DNA from: Spinellus fusiger
Taxonomy: Eukaryota > Mucoromycota > Mucoromycetes > Mucorales > Phycomycetaceae
Assembly (NCBI GenBank): GCA_025094145.1
Contig: JALLLS010000191.1
Location: forward strand, 1 to 12,207
Length of the DNA: 12,207 nucleotides
Direction: 5' to 3'
The notes below the pieces were generated by a model. The model saw only the letters and a list, made by a program, of their open reading frames with translations, made no database searches and was not told the origin of the DNA. Below are positions 1-7,199 of this stretch, one piece after another (the first letter of the stretch is position 1; every line of letters starts with the position of its first letter). Both the position numbers and the translations under genes were made by a program.

Positions 1-90
1 AAGAATGAAATTCCCACCTGCACTGTCTGCCAGAAGATTTTCAAAACAAAGGGAAATCTGAAATCACACTGTGATTATTCAGACAAGTAG
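1..90 (+). pseudogene. C-terminal remnant of a C2H2 zinc-finger protein, truncated by an LTR
   Basis: The reading frame is open from base 1 to a TAG at 88-90. It begins outside the window. It shows the first three-quarters of a classical C2H2 finger: C-x2-C (PTCTVC), three residues later the core Phe, then x5-Leu-x2-His (GNLKSH). The second zinc-binding His at x3-5 is absent. The last six codons and the stop (70-90) come from the family-A LTR, because the same bases occur at the end of the other LTR-A copy (near 10066-10086). So a host DNA-binding protein gene was probably cut by retrotransposon insertion and now ends inside its finger. The four codons just beyond the LTR (587-598) read Ala-Thr-Thr-His, which would give H-x3-H. 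No target duplication is visible, so this may be chance. The full gene is not in the window and cannot be named. Confidence 0.6.
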
Positions 91-586
91 AAAATAATGA
101 GATTGAACAAAGATAATTTTATTAAGTGAAGAGTGGTTCATTATTTATACTTTTTGTGGGTGCTTATCCTTCAGTGGCATTCTACCTTTTGGTAGTTAAT
201 GATTAGTCCATGGCATAGCTTATTGATAGATGCAACCATATGGTTGGTGTAGATGATTTATCCTATAGTAGTTTACATAGGTGTAGCTTTATGGTTGGTG
301 TAGCTGTTCTACCTAATGGTAGACTACATGTTGGAGCCTTATGGTTGGTTTATTGGATAAGCACACCATTATAGAGCCATCTATTATGTCTTCACTTTTA
401 ATTGCCTTTGATAGGTCTTATTTAATCCACTAAGGATTTATAGATGAAGGCAGCTCATTAAGTGTCTGATAATAATTTGAGCTTAGAAGGTTGATTTGTA
501 GTTACAACTGATCAGTGAGATGATACAGAGATGTACTATGGTACTTGTGTGCACTCAAGCTTTCATAGAGTATTCTGAATGTCACA
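70..586 (-). mobile_element. Solo LTR, family A, copy 1
   Basis: This 517-bp repeat matches the plus-strand repeat ending at 10086. On its sense (minus) strand it starts TGTGACATTCAG and ends CTGAATAATCACA, so its ends are inverted versions of each other with TG and CA termini. A TATA box (TATAAATAA, complement of 141-149) and an AATAAA signal (complement of about 117-123) come in the order expected of U3, R and U5. The U3 part carries several short palindromes (for example 182-195 and 233-246). No internal retrotransposon sequence is attached, so it is a solo LTR. A target-site duplication was not found: flanks are CACAC and GCAAC. It lies about 205 bp beyond the 3' end of tRNA-Leu and provides the stop codon of the truncated zinc-finger frame. 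Confidence 0.75.
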
Positions 587-781
587 GCAACTACTCATGT
601 TGACCAATTCATAAAGAATCTTTGGATTGAAGTCAGAACATGACTGTCTTCTCTTGTCTCCTACCTGTTTCTGATTCTTACACTATTAAAAGTCTAGAAT
701 TTACTGCAACTACTAAGAAGAAAGCCAATAATAGAAAAAAAAAGACATTATTTGACAAATCACTATATCAAAATCGTACAT

Positions 782-790
782 AAAATAAAA
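782..790 (-). terminator. Pol III terminator of tRNA-Leu
   Basis: On the minus strand two T4 runs (TTTTATTTT, complement of 782-790) begin 1-2 bases after the discriminator base of tRNA-Leu. Runs of at least four T are the standard RNA polymerase III stop. Confidence 0.75.
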
Positions 791-791
791 G

Positions 792-874
792 TGAAGAGAG
801 TGGGATTCGAACCCACGCCTCCGAAGAGATCACGGCCTTAACGTGACGCCTTAGACCAACTCGGCCATCTCTCC
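792..874 (-). tRNA. tRNA-Leu (anticodon AAG)
   Basis: An 83-nt intron-less gene on the minus strand that reads CTT codons (and CTC through inosine). The acceptor stem GGAGAGA pairs with TCTCTTC (one G-T pair), with A as discriminator. The anticodon stem TCACG/CGTGA encloses the loop TTAAGGC with anticodon AAG. The long variable arm with a TTCG loop (CTCTTCGGAG) is typical of class II tRNAs, and the T arm GTGGG-TTCGAAT-CCCAC is perfect. The A box (TGGCCGAGTTGG) and B box (GGTTCGAATCC) are intact, so it looks functional. LTR-A lies about 205 bp past its 3' end and LTR-B starts about 153 bp upstream of its 5' end. Confidence 0.97.
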
Positions 875-938
875 ACTTAATATTTTGTTAGTGCTAAACA
901 CTATTCTACCAAATAGAATAATACTATTGGCTGCACAT

Positions 939-984
939 GTCTTCCAAAAAGGGAAGACACATTATCCTGTGTGGATACACACAG
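939..984. repeat. Two small adjacent inverted repeats
   Basis: GTCTTCC/GGAAGAC with a 6-nt spacer (939-958) and a perfect 7-bp CTGTGTG/CACACAG with a GATA spacer (967-984) lie between tRNA-Leu and LTR-B. Function is unknown. The rest of 875-1027 shows nothing recognisable. Confidence 0.4.
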
Positions 985-1027
985 ATAATATAATATAATT
1001 AATAAGATAAATGCTAATGCAATATAT

Positions 1028-1280
1028 TGTCTTGGCTTTATGTTCTCTTCACAGTGAACATGTTAAGCCAAGACATGTATGTGCAATTGTACACTGTAGA
1101 ATTTAGTATAAATAATTAAGTGAATTCAATGAATAAACATTATCTTCTATCTTCTCTTTTATTCTTCTTCTTTGATCTACGTGGGCTTCAGTCCAAACCA
1201 AGAACTACTAGCTATTCCACTCTGTGCACATACCTCTGGGCTTAGAACTATTCTCTACAAATTAGGGAATGACAAGGTCA
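1028..1280 (+). mobile_element. Solo LTR, family B, copy 1
   Basis: A 253-bp repeat that starts TGTCTTGG and ends AAGGTCA. It contains a TATA box (TATAAATAA, 1107-1115) and AATAAA (1132-1137). It is colinear with the minus-strand copy at 6773-7199 once the nested LTR-C is removed, and the two are then the same length. The best-conserved part is the stretch around 1161-1195 (TTTGATCTAYGTGGGCTTCA). The first ~45 bp fold back strongly: GTCTTGGCTT pairs with AAGCCAAGAC. No target duplication was found. It lies about 153 bp upstream of tRNA-Leu. Confidence 0.7.
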
Positions 1281-1290
1281 TGGACATCCA

Positions 1291-1330
1291 CAATGGTCTA
1301 GGTTAAAGATTTTGTTTATTAGAGATATGC
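1291..1330 (-). repeat. Conserved LINE 3' terminus, copy 1
   Basis: On the minus strand this reads GCATATCTCTAATAAAC, then an A-rich spacer, then TTTAACCTAGACCATTG. The same order appears at 2110-2153. There is no poly(A) or simple-repeat tail, so this end may be the region recognised by the reverse transcriptase. Confidence 0.65.
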
Positions 1331-1553
1331 CACAGCTTTGTTAAGCATTGTGATCTCTTCAGATAATATATGAGTAAAGGATAGTAAAAACATCTTGATG
1401 AGCAGATAATCAAAGATGAAAAGAAAATGTGATAAGAAAATAAAACCAAAATCTACTAACTAACAATGTGACCCAGAAGTCTACCCACCAGCATGCACTA
1501 AAATGTTGTGGCAGTGGGGGAGAGCAACTAGGAGACACAACACCAGTCTTCAA

Positions 1554-2105
1554 TCAAGAACAGCAGGCTGGACACCAGAGGCAAGCCAGAGAGAACCAGG
1601 GGAAGAAGCTTCTGAAAAGAAATGGTCTGGGTAGGAGAGAGTCTCTATATACCACAAAAGGGTAAGTAGGGAAGGCCACCAAGGGGGACTGTTTTTTGGG
1701 CCTCACAGGCAACAAGTTCAGGCAAGCATCTATGGGGTGAACCCCAGCAGGACAGACAGGCAGATCATCCCAAAGGGACTCTGAGATGCATGGACACTCA
1801 CAGAGATGGCAACAGGAAGTGTGGTCACAGCCACAGGAACACTCAACTGGCACACCAGGCAGCCAGCCAAGACACCAACAAACAAGACGGCTTCTCTCTG
1901 CTCTTGTGGCAGGGAGAAAGAGAACTGGGTCAACCTCTAGCAAGGGACAGCAACGTTGTATAAGGACTTGGGAAGTAGTATGGATAAACTGGTCAAACAG
2001 GGACTGGTAGAAGGAGTGGAGGAAGGACTTGAGCTTGCTGTCCTTATCAGGAACAGGACTGGAAAGAGCAATGTATAATAAATTTTGTGTGATAAATGAG
2101 GACAT
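1554..2105 (-). pseudogene. LINE ORF2 C-terminal fragment with Cys/His motif
   Basis: An open minus-strand frame of 183 codons that aligns with the last ~160 residues of the long LINE's ORF2. Shared blocks include DPVLFLPATR, RSRL(V/I)CW, GWLPG, then a Cys/His cluster (CSCGCDHTSCCHLCECP) and SLWDDLP. LINE ORF2 proteins often end in such a Cys/His motif, thought to help bind RNA. Here extra cysteines surround the shared C-x-C, HTS, HL and ECP positions. The frame begins only at the truncation point, so the endonuclease and reverse transcriptase are missing and the ATG at 2105 is not a real start. It is a remnant, although no stop interrupts the surviving part. Confidence 0.75.
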
Positions 2106-2109
2106 TCTG

Positions 2110-2361
2110 CAATGGTCTAGGTTAAAGTTTTTTTTATTAAAGGAGATATATGCATTTGCTTAATGAAGCCTTACTGCACTCCTTACACTAATTGAAGTAA
2201 ACAAAGAAGTTCTATAGGACAAAAGAACAAAAAAAGACAGGCAAGAGAAAGAAACTAAGACTACTAGACTTTAAGGCTGTCCCTGCTCTCCACTCTGCAG
2301 CTGTGTTAAAAGATTGTAACAGTGAGAGGGAGGAGGCCAGAGAAGCAGAACAAAAAGCTGT
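2110..2361 (-). other. LINE 3' UTR with conserved terminus
   Basis: About 250 bp between the ORF2 stop (2362) and the element end. On the sense strand it has a pyrimidine-rich stretch (complement of about 2222-2265), an AATAAA embedded in an A-run (complement of 2133-2141) and the conserved end TTTAACCTAGACCATTG. No reading frame was seen. Its last ~44 nt align with the other LINE end at 1291-1330. Confidence 0.7.
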
Positions 2362-5300
2362 TCATTCATGCACCTGGTGCACCTGATCATGCCAAAGCAT
2401 GCCTGGACTTGAGTGGGGACTAAACTCACTGTCAGGGTTGCAAAGCTGGTCTATATGCCAGAGAATTGTATGTAGAGGCACCCAGAAAGAAGGACAGGAA
2501 AAAGATTTCTTAGAAAGACAGTTGATGGTGTGATCCAATGGATGGCAGTGTTGTGGTGCTGGTGGCAGTTGATCCCATAGGTCCCTTGGAATTGCTGGAC
2601 ACTCTGCAAGATGTCTTCTGGAGGTGTGCTCTGCTGGACTGCACTGACATAGACGTGGCTTACCAGGAAGCCATCCCATTCTCCAACATATAAGCCTGCT
2701 TCTGTCATGTCTGGTTGCTGGCAAGAAGAGGACTGGATCAATGCCAAGTGTTGGCCTGCATGCCTTGATGAGCACCTTGTCTGCCACTTGCAGGTACTGG
2801 TCAAGGAGCTGTTGGTGTTGTTGTTGGAAGTATTGCCTAAGCTGTGCAGATGATTCTGGCAATACTCCTGGAAGAGAGGCAAAGAGATGATTCTTGGTGA
2901 GTGGTTCAAGTGGTGGCACTCCTGGACTGTTCAACAGCAGAGACAAAAGACATTGGGGTGGAAGTGAGGCAGTACGTAGACAGAACCTTGTCTTGAGAGA
3001 GTCTGAGCAGAAACTCATGCTGGGCAGGTACAGATATGCTTTAACACCTGAGTGGAGCTAGTGGGGTGGCCACCTATGATCATTCTTAGGCACCTGTCTT
3101 GTATCTTCTCCAGAGCTTTGATATCTTTCTTCAAAAGAACAGTGATTGCCAGACCATACTCAAACTTTGGCCTAATGAAGGTCTTGTATAGTCTTGAGCT
3201 GAGGAGCAAAGAGAAACCAGAACGTGAGGCACCAACAGCATGCAGTGTGGACATGGCAAACATTGTGGCTTGCTTTCTGTGTGAGATAATCCCAGAGGAG
3301 TTGATTCCATTGTAGACAAAGGGCATGCCAAGGTAAATAAACTCATTGGCTGCTGGAAGGGCCTCTCCATATATCTTGAACTGGTTGGCCTGGGAAACAG
3401 AAGGGGGAAGGACCACTGCACACTTGGAAGGACTCCATCTAAAGCCAACTGAAACAGAGTAGTGCTCTGCCAAATGCAGCATGTGCTGAGCCTCTCCAAC
3501 CTTACCAAAGACAGCAATATCATCAGCAAAGAAGAGTGAGTTGATTCCTGTAGGCTTATCCATAGTGGTGCTACTGTTGTCTGTTAGTGATTCTTCATAC
3601 TCTGCCAAAGATGATGGTGAGCTAGACTGCACATGTGTTGTTGTTGTTGCTGTTGCCACACTTCTGAAAAGACATGCAAGTGGGCTAATGTAGATTGAAT
3701 AAAGGTGGGGGCTGAGAACTGAGCCTTGCAGTACACCAGTTACTGGAGAGAACGAAGAGGACACATAGTTGTTTAGGATGACTGACACATGGACATCATC
3801 AAACAAGTGGACAAGCAAAGCAAGCAGTGGTGGCGGTGTGTTTCTCTTGTGCAGGGCATCCCAGATCAGGTTCCTGTCTACAGTGTCATAGGCTGCCTTG
3901 ATGTCCAAGTAGGCTACCACAGAATAGTGGTGGTGTCTCTGATAATATCTCTTCATCAGGTTGTGTAAACACAGAGCCTGGTCCAGTGCACCTCATCTTG
4001 GTCTGAATCCACCCTGGGCAACATCAAGAGGGGGAGAGTACTTGTGCAGGTCTGGTGCTAGACATACCTCAAACAGCTTTCTGAGAACAGAAGTCAATGA
4101 GATTGGCCTGTAGTTGGCTGGATCACTTGGATCACCCTTTTTGAAGATGGGGAACACCTGTGCTTGACACCATGGGAGAGGAACATAGGACCACTGCCAC
4201 ACATGGTGAACAGACCAGAAAGAATGGGGACAATGGTGGTGCTGAGTGGCTTTAGCATTTCTGCTCTCAGGTGGTCTACTCCTGGTGCTTTTCTATTTGG
4301 CAGCAGCTTCATACAGAACTTGACAACAGGTTGTGAGAATGGTGTTGTGGCTGCTGAGAAGGGATGCTGATGTTGCTGTGCTATTGCTGGTGGTCTGAGT
4401 GATGTTAAAAGTGAGCCTCTATAAACACTCTCAAGGTGTTGGCTCATCACTTCTGCTGCTGCTGCTGGCCCATCTGGGTGTTGGAATGTCTGCTGTGGCT
4501 GTCTTCTCTACAAATCTGCTTCACCTTGGATGTAGCCTTTGCATAGTTTCTCTCCATGCTCTTGCAAAACTCCTGCCAGTGTCTTCTCTTGGCTCTTTGC
4601 ACCTCACACCTAAAGGCCCTCTGTGCATCCAGGTGCCTCTGCCACCAACAAACCTTGTTCAGGCCTCTTGCCCTTTTCCAGCTCTTGAAGCTGTGCTCCC
4701 TCTTCTCAACTGCCACCTGCAGAGCCTCACTCCAGAATTTCTGCCAATGTGCAGGTCTATGTGTCTTGCTTCCAACAGAGCTGTCCAAAGCAGAGTAGAT
4801 GCAGCTGCTGAGCTGATCTGTCAGGCCATCAATGTCAGGACAGACACCAGGAGGATTGCTCACTGTAGATGTAATTAGTTGACATAGTTGAGACGAGAGA
4901 CTATCAAACTTGTCTCTGTATAGATCAGCAACATCTGGCTCCACAAGGCAAGAGAGATTCCACATTCTTCTGAAGGGTGGTGGTGTGAGAGGAGCTGTAG
5001 ACATGTCATGATCAAATGTCATACTGAGCAGCCTATGGTCTGAACCAAGAGAGAGATCACCATACACCATCATGGATGTGTTGTCAAAGAGGCAGTTGGA
5101 CACAAACAGATCCACAATGCTACTCATCTCTTGTTCTTGTCAGAAAGAGTGGTAGGTTGCTTGACCAAAGGTATGCATGCTGTTCTGGACATACAGCTGA
5201 CGTTCTTCTAGCCATTCCAGTAGCGCTGTACCTCTAGGATTTGTGTCATGGTCACCAAGAACTGTACCAAGTCTTGCATTCAGATCCCCACAGATGATTG

Positions 5301-5693
5301 TGTCCTCTGTCAAAGGAATGGAGTTGAGTATATCAAATGTGTCTTCAAGGGAGAGGGAGAGGGGAAGGTACAGGCAAATAATTCTCAGTGAACCAAGTTG
5401 GACACCAAGAGCATAGGGGAAGGGCATAGGGATTTGAGTGACATGGTAGGGACATGGTAGGGACAGGAAGGAGAGATAAGAGCACAGATACCAATTGAGC
5501 CACAGTAGCTGTTCTCAACAGGCTTTCCATAGGTGTGGAGCTGTGTCCATGAGGTAGGGAGACGTGAGGGAGAGAAGAGCCAGGTCTCTGTAATGAATAG
5601 CATAGTAAAAGAGTGAGAGTGGGTCATAATTTCATATACCATAGACTGTTGATGTCCATTAGCATTCCATAGGCCTATAGAGACTCTATTCAT
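2362..5693 (-). pseudogene. LINE ORF2: APE-type endonuclease and reverse transcriptase, broken
   Basis: It encoded about 1,100 residues: endonuclease for nicking the target, reverse transcriptase for priming cDNA there. The ATG (5691-5693) lies inside ATGAATAG, overlapping the ORF1 stop. Endonuclease motifs: WNANG, FITETW, GDLNAR (about 5274-5291), SSIVDLF and GSDHR (about 5035-5048). Reverse transcriptase: KAPGVDHL, GDPSDPANYRPISL, YLDIKAAYDTVD (motif A), GVLQGSVLSP (B), FADD (C, 3519-3530), then YLGMPF. Near the end is a Cys/His motif (CQC...HTSRRHLAEC). An unusual Ser/Thr-rich stretch of ~45 residues separates B and C. Damage: an 11-bp tandem duplication (5441-5462) shifts the frame; in-frame TGA at 5140-5142 and 3993-3995; further shifts near 4450, 4200 and 3025. 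Frame-by-frame similarity is otherwise well kept, so inactivation is fairly recent. Confidence 0.93.
5441..5462 (-). repeat. 11-bp tandem duplication inside ORF2
   Basis: ACATGGTAGGG occurs twice in a row (5441-5451, 5452-5462). The other LINE has a single copy at the equivalent place. The extra 11 bp shift the endonuclease frame. Confidence 0.85.
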
Positions 5694-6468
5694 GTTGTTG
5701 TTGGGTGTTGGAGGACTCTGACATTGCAAGGGAGCTTCTTCTGCTCACTTTGAAGGCATTGGCAGGGTCATCTCTGTCCTGGTACATCTTCTTGTTGGGG
5801 TTGGGAGGCATGTGCTCCTCACTGAGCCATCCAGCTCCCAAAAAAGCTGAAGCTACAGCATAGGCCAGGTAGGGTCTCATATACTGGATTGCCTGGATGC
5901 ATCTGTTCTGGTTCAGCTGCATTGCCTCCAACACAAGCTGCTGTTTAGAGAACTCAGAGTATTTAGGGTCAGCCAGATGTTTGGGATCCCAGGGGTCAAA
6001 TCCACTGTATATGTCCACCTTGGCCTTAGCCAAGACCTCCTTGACTTCAGCTTCATACAGCACATGGACCAGAAGACTAAGAACAGAGTGGGTAGGGAAA
6101 CAGACATCCAGGATTCTTTCAGTGTCTAAGCCAAGGGTTCTTAAGAGGCGTCTTGCTTCTGGGCAGTTCATGCATCTGCCTCTGGGAATATATACATAGG
6201 AAAAGCCCTTTGGGCCTTCCTGGATTGAGAATGCATGGGCTGCAGACTCTACTCTTCTTGCTGAAGGAGCTGGTCTTTTCTGGGGAGCAGGGTGGGTCTT
6301 TCTGGCTACAGTAGCCCATGTGGAGTCCTTGGCTGTCTTCTCAGCCTGTTGGTGGTTCTTTGGTGCCTGTGTCACCTCTTGTATCACAGGAGTTGCCTTA
6401 TTAGTCAAGGCAGCAAGCTTTGCCTCAAGGGCTGCCACAGTCTCTCTCAGCTGCTTGTTTTCTTCCAT
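5686..6468 (-). CDS. LINE ORF1 protein (left copy), coiled coil plus possible RRM-like core
   Basis: The first in-frame ATG (6466-6468) gives 260 residues, ending at the TAG (5686-5688) that overlaps the ORF2 start. The frame is open further upstream but without an ATG. ORF1 proteins bind the element's RNA in a trimeric or multimeric particle. Residues 1-24 (MEENKQLRETVAALEAKLAA...) have a clear coiled-coil pattern. A basic Pro-rich linker follows. Then comes a block with YVYIPRGR, EARRLLRTLGL, ILDVCFP and LLVHVLY, whose alternation of strands and helices could be an RRM-like fold; this is inference. The conserved C-terminal part has AIQYMRP and DRDDPANAF. No CCHC knuckle is seen. It is about 60-65% identical to the right copy over the C-terminal two-thirds. 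How translation reaches this frame is unusual; see the leader frame at 6476-6628. Confidence 0.8.
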   Translation of the reverse strand: MEENKQLRETVAALEAKLAALTNKATPVIQEVTQAPKNHQQAEKTAKDSTWATVARKTHPAPQKRPAPSARRVESAAHAFSIQEGPKGFSYVYIPRGRCMNCPEARRLLRTLGLDTERILDVCFPTHSVLSLLVHVLYEAEVKEVLAKAKVDIYSGFDPWDPKHLADPKYSEFSKQQLVLEAMQLNQNRCIQAIQYMRPYLAYAVASAFLGAGWLSEEHMPPNPNKKMYQDRDDPANAFKVSRRSSLAMSESSNTQQQHE

Positions 6469-6474
6469 AATGGC

Positions 6475-6481
6475 CTCAAAG
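6475..6481 (-). promoter_or_regulatory. Candidate +1 frameshift site CTT TGA G (left copy)
   Basis: The 50-codon leader frame ends in CTT TGA followed by G. Slipping forward one base after CTT continues as GAG GCC ATT ATG in the ORF1 frame. CUU UGA is the slippery stop of bacterial prfB, and CUU-led +1 sites occur in yeast Ty1. The same site is in the right LINE. Use in this organism is inferred. Confidence 0.45.
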
Positions 6482-6628
6482 GCCTTGTCTCTGCTTCTGA
6501 TGGGTGTGCTCAGAAGCCATTTGAGCAAAGCTCTGTTGGAGTGACGTCACTGCCAAGATAAGTTGAGCTTCAGTGGTGGTGGTGGCATTAGCCAAAAGGT
6601 GTTGTTGTCCTGCTGGAGAAGAGAACAT
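6476..6628 (-). CDS. 50-codon leader ORF of the LINE (left copy), possible ORF1 N-terminus
   Basis: It begins at the first ATG of the element (6626-6628); the ~145-bp 5' UTR upstream has none. It encodes 50 residues starting MFSSPAGQQHLL, with a run of four Thr and a Gln-rich, helix-prone second half (SLQQSFAQMASEHTHQKQRQ), and ends at TGA (6476-6478). Its helical end would join smoothly to the ORF1 coiled coil if the ribosome shifted +1 at CTT TGA, giving about 313 residues. Alternatives are termination and reinitiation at the ATG 7 bp downstream (6468), or an old one-base deletion inherited by both copies. The nucleotide sequence is identical in the right LINE. Confidence 0.5.
   Translation of the reverse strand: MFSSPAGQQHLLANATTTTEAQLILAVTSLQQSFAQMASEHTHQKQRQGL
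6541..6550. promoter_or_regulatory. CRE/ATF palindrome GTGACGTCAC (left LINE)
   Basis: A perfect 10-bp palindrome containing TGACGTCA, the consensus site of ATF/CREB-type bZIP factors (Atf1 in fungi). It lies about 80 bp inside the LINE's first reading frame and is identical in the right copy. It could be part of an internal promoter; binding is inferred from sequence only. Confidence 0.4.
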
Positions 6629-6772
6629 GGTGGATCTTCTGGAGTTTGGCAGTTGAAGGTCTGAAACTTTGGCAGGAGATAGTTGGGAGATGGATGCAGA
6701 TGGATGCAGATTTCTAGAGATGGATGGACGTTTTTGAATATTTGGTTTGACCTTACAATTTTTTATAAAAAG
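6629..6772 (-). promoter_or_regulatory. LINE 5' UTR / probable internal promoter region (left copy)
   Basis: On the sense strand this is free of ATG, pyrimidine-rich and carries the direct repeat CTGCATCCATCTGCATCCAT. It begins with a T-run and an A/T-rich stretch. It is similar but clearly not identical to 10276-10440. LINEs normally carry their promoter here; no core promoter element was recognised. Confidence 0.45.
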
Positions 6773-7199
6773 TGATCTTGTCAGTTACCAATTTGGACAG
6801 GATAATACTGTTAAGAATCAGAGGCAAAAGGGGTGCTTGGTAAAATAAAGGTATATTTCTCAAAGATGCAAAGTGTGCATCTGCTTTCACTATTTATGCT
6901 ATTCTACATTTTTACATACATAGAATTACTACAATAAGTTCTCCCAAAATAGGTGACCAGGTCTACCCATTTCCAACAATACTAAGCCCAAAAGTAGAGA
7001 CAGCAATAAGAGGAAACTGAGGATAACAAAGCCTGGACTGAAGCCCACATAGATCAAAGAAGAATAGGTAAATAGAGGATAGAAGATGCTTTTTATTCAT
7101 TCAAAATAGTTACTTATTTATACTAATTTACATATGATACAATTGACTAAGTACCTCTTGTCTTCAGTCTACTCAGGATGAGTGTGACTATCCAAGACA
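6773..7199 (-). mobile_element. Solo LTR, family B, copy 2, split by LTR-C
   Basis: On the minus strand it starts TGTCTTGG (7192-7199) and ends AAGATCA (6773-6779). It has a TATA box (complement of 7114-7122) and AATAAA (complement of about 7090-7096). Removing the nested 170-bp LTR-C and its 4-bp duplication leaves 253 bp, the same length as copy 1. The U3 part is diverged, while TTTGATCTATGTGGGCTTCA and GGGCTTAG are well conserved. Its 3' end directly abuts the 5' end of the left LINE in the same orientation. Confidence 0.7.
6809..6978 (-). mobile_element. Solo LTR, family C, nested in LTR-B
   Basis: A 170-bp insertion. On the minus strand it starts TGTTGGAAAT and ends GATTCTTAACA, with TGTT/AACA inverted ends and a 4-bp direct repeat on both sides (ATAC on the plus strand, 6805-6808 and 6979-6982). 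It has a TATA-like GCATAAATAG (complement of about 6887-6896). The TGTTGGAA start is common among Ty1/Copia-type LTRs. Assignment to Copia is inference from the ends alone. Confidence 0.65.

Larger units (their letters stand above)
1291..2109 (-). mobile_element. 5'-truncated LINE (3' end only), older copy
   Basis: The minus-strand tail of a LINE related to the long copy beside it. It keeps the ORF2 C-terminus (to 1554) and a 3' UTR of about 260 bp. Its last ~40 nt (complement of 1291-1330) match the end of the long LINE (complement of 2110-2153), sharing AACCTAGACCATTG at the terminus with AATAAA just before it. 5' truncation is typical of incomplete target-primed reverse transcription. Protein similarity to the long copy is roughly half, so it represents a different, older subfamily. 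Confidence 0.8.
2110..6772 (-). mobile_element. Near full-length two-ORF LINE, defective (left copy)
   Basis: A minus-strand non-LTR retrotransposon of about 4.7 kb: 5' UTR (6629-6772, no ATG), a 50-codon leader frame, ORF1, ORF2 (endonuclease, reverse transcriptase, Cys/His tail) and a 3' UTR ending at 2110. No RNase H domain and no CCHC knuckle in ORF1 were recognised. The architecture resembles the L1/Tad-like group. ORF2 is broken by frameshifts and stops, so the copy is not autonomous. The 3' end abuts the truncated LINE head to tail, and the 5' end directly follows a family-B LTR in the same orientation. Target duplications were not found. The start is set where LTR-B ends; the plus-strand LINE shares seven further bases (AAGATCA), so the true border is uncertain by about that much. 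Confidence 0.93.

Noticed and set aside
939..984. CRISPR-like or origin-like palindromes
   Set aside because: Two short unrelated hairpins only; no repeat-spacer pattern or other supporting signal.
4453..4468. CTG/CAG repeat as a regulatory or disease-type repeat
   Set aside because: Only about five units inside decayed ORF2 coding for Gln; ordinary coding microsatellite.
4399..4878. Plus-strand frame of 159 codons rich in Leu and Ser
   Set aside because: Antisense shadow of LINE ORF2; no independent similarity.
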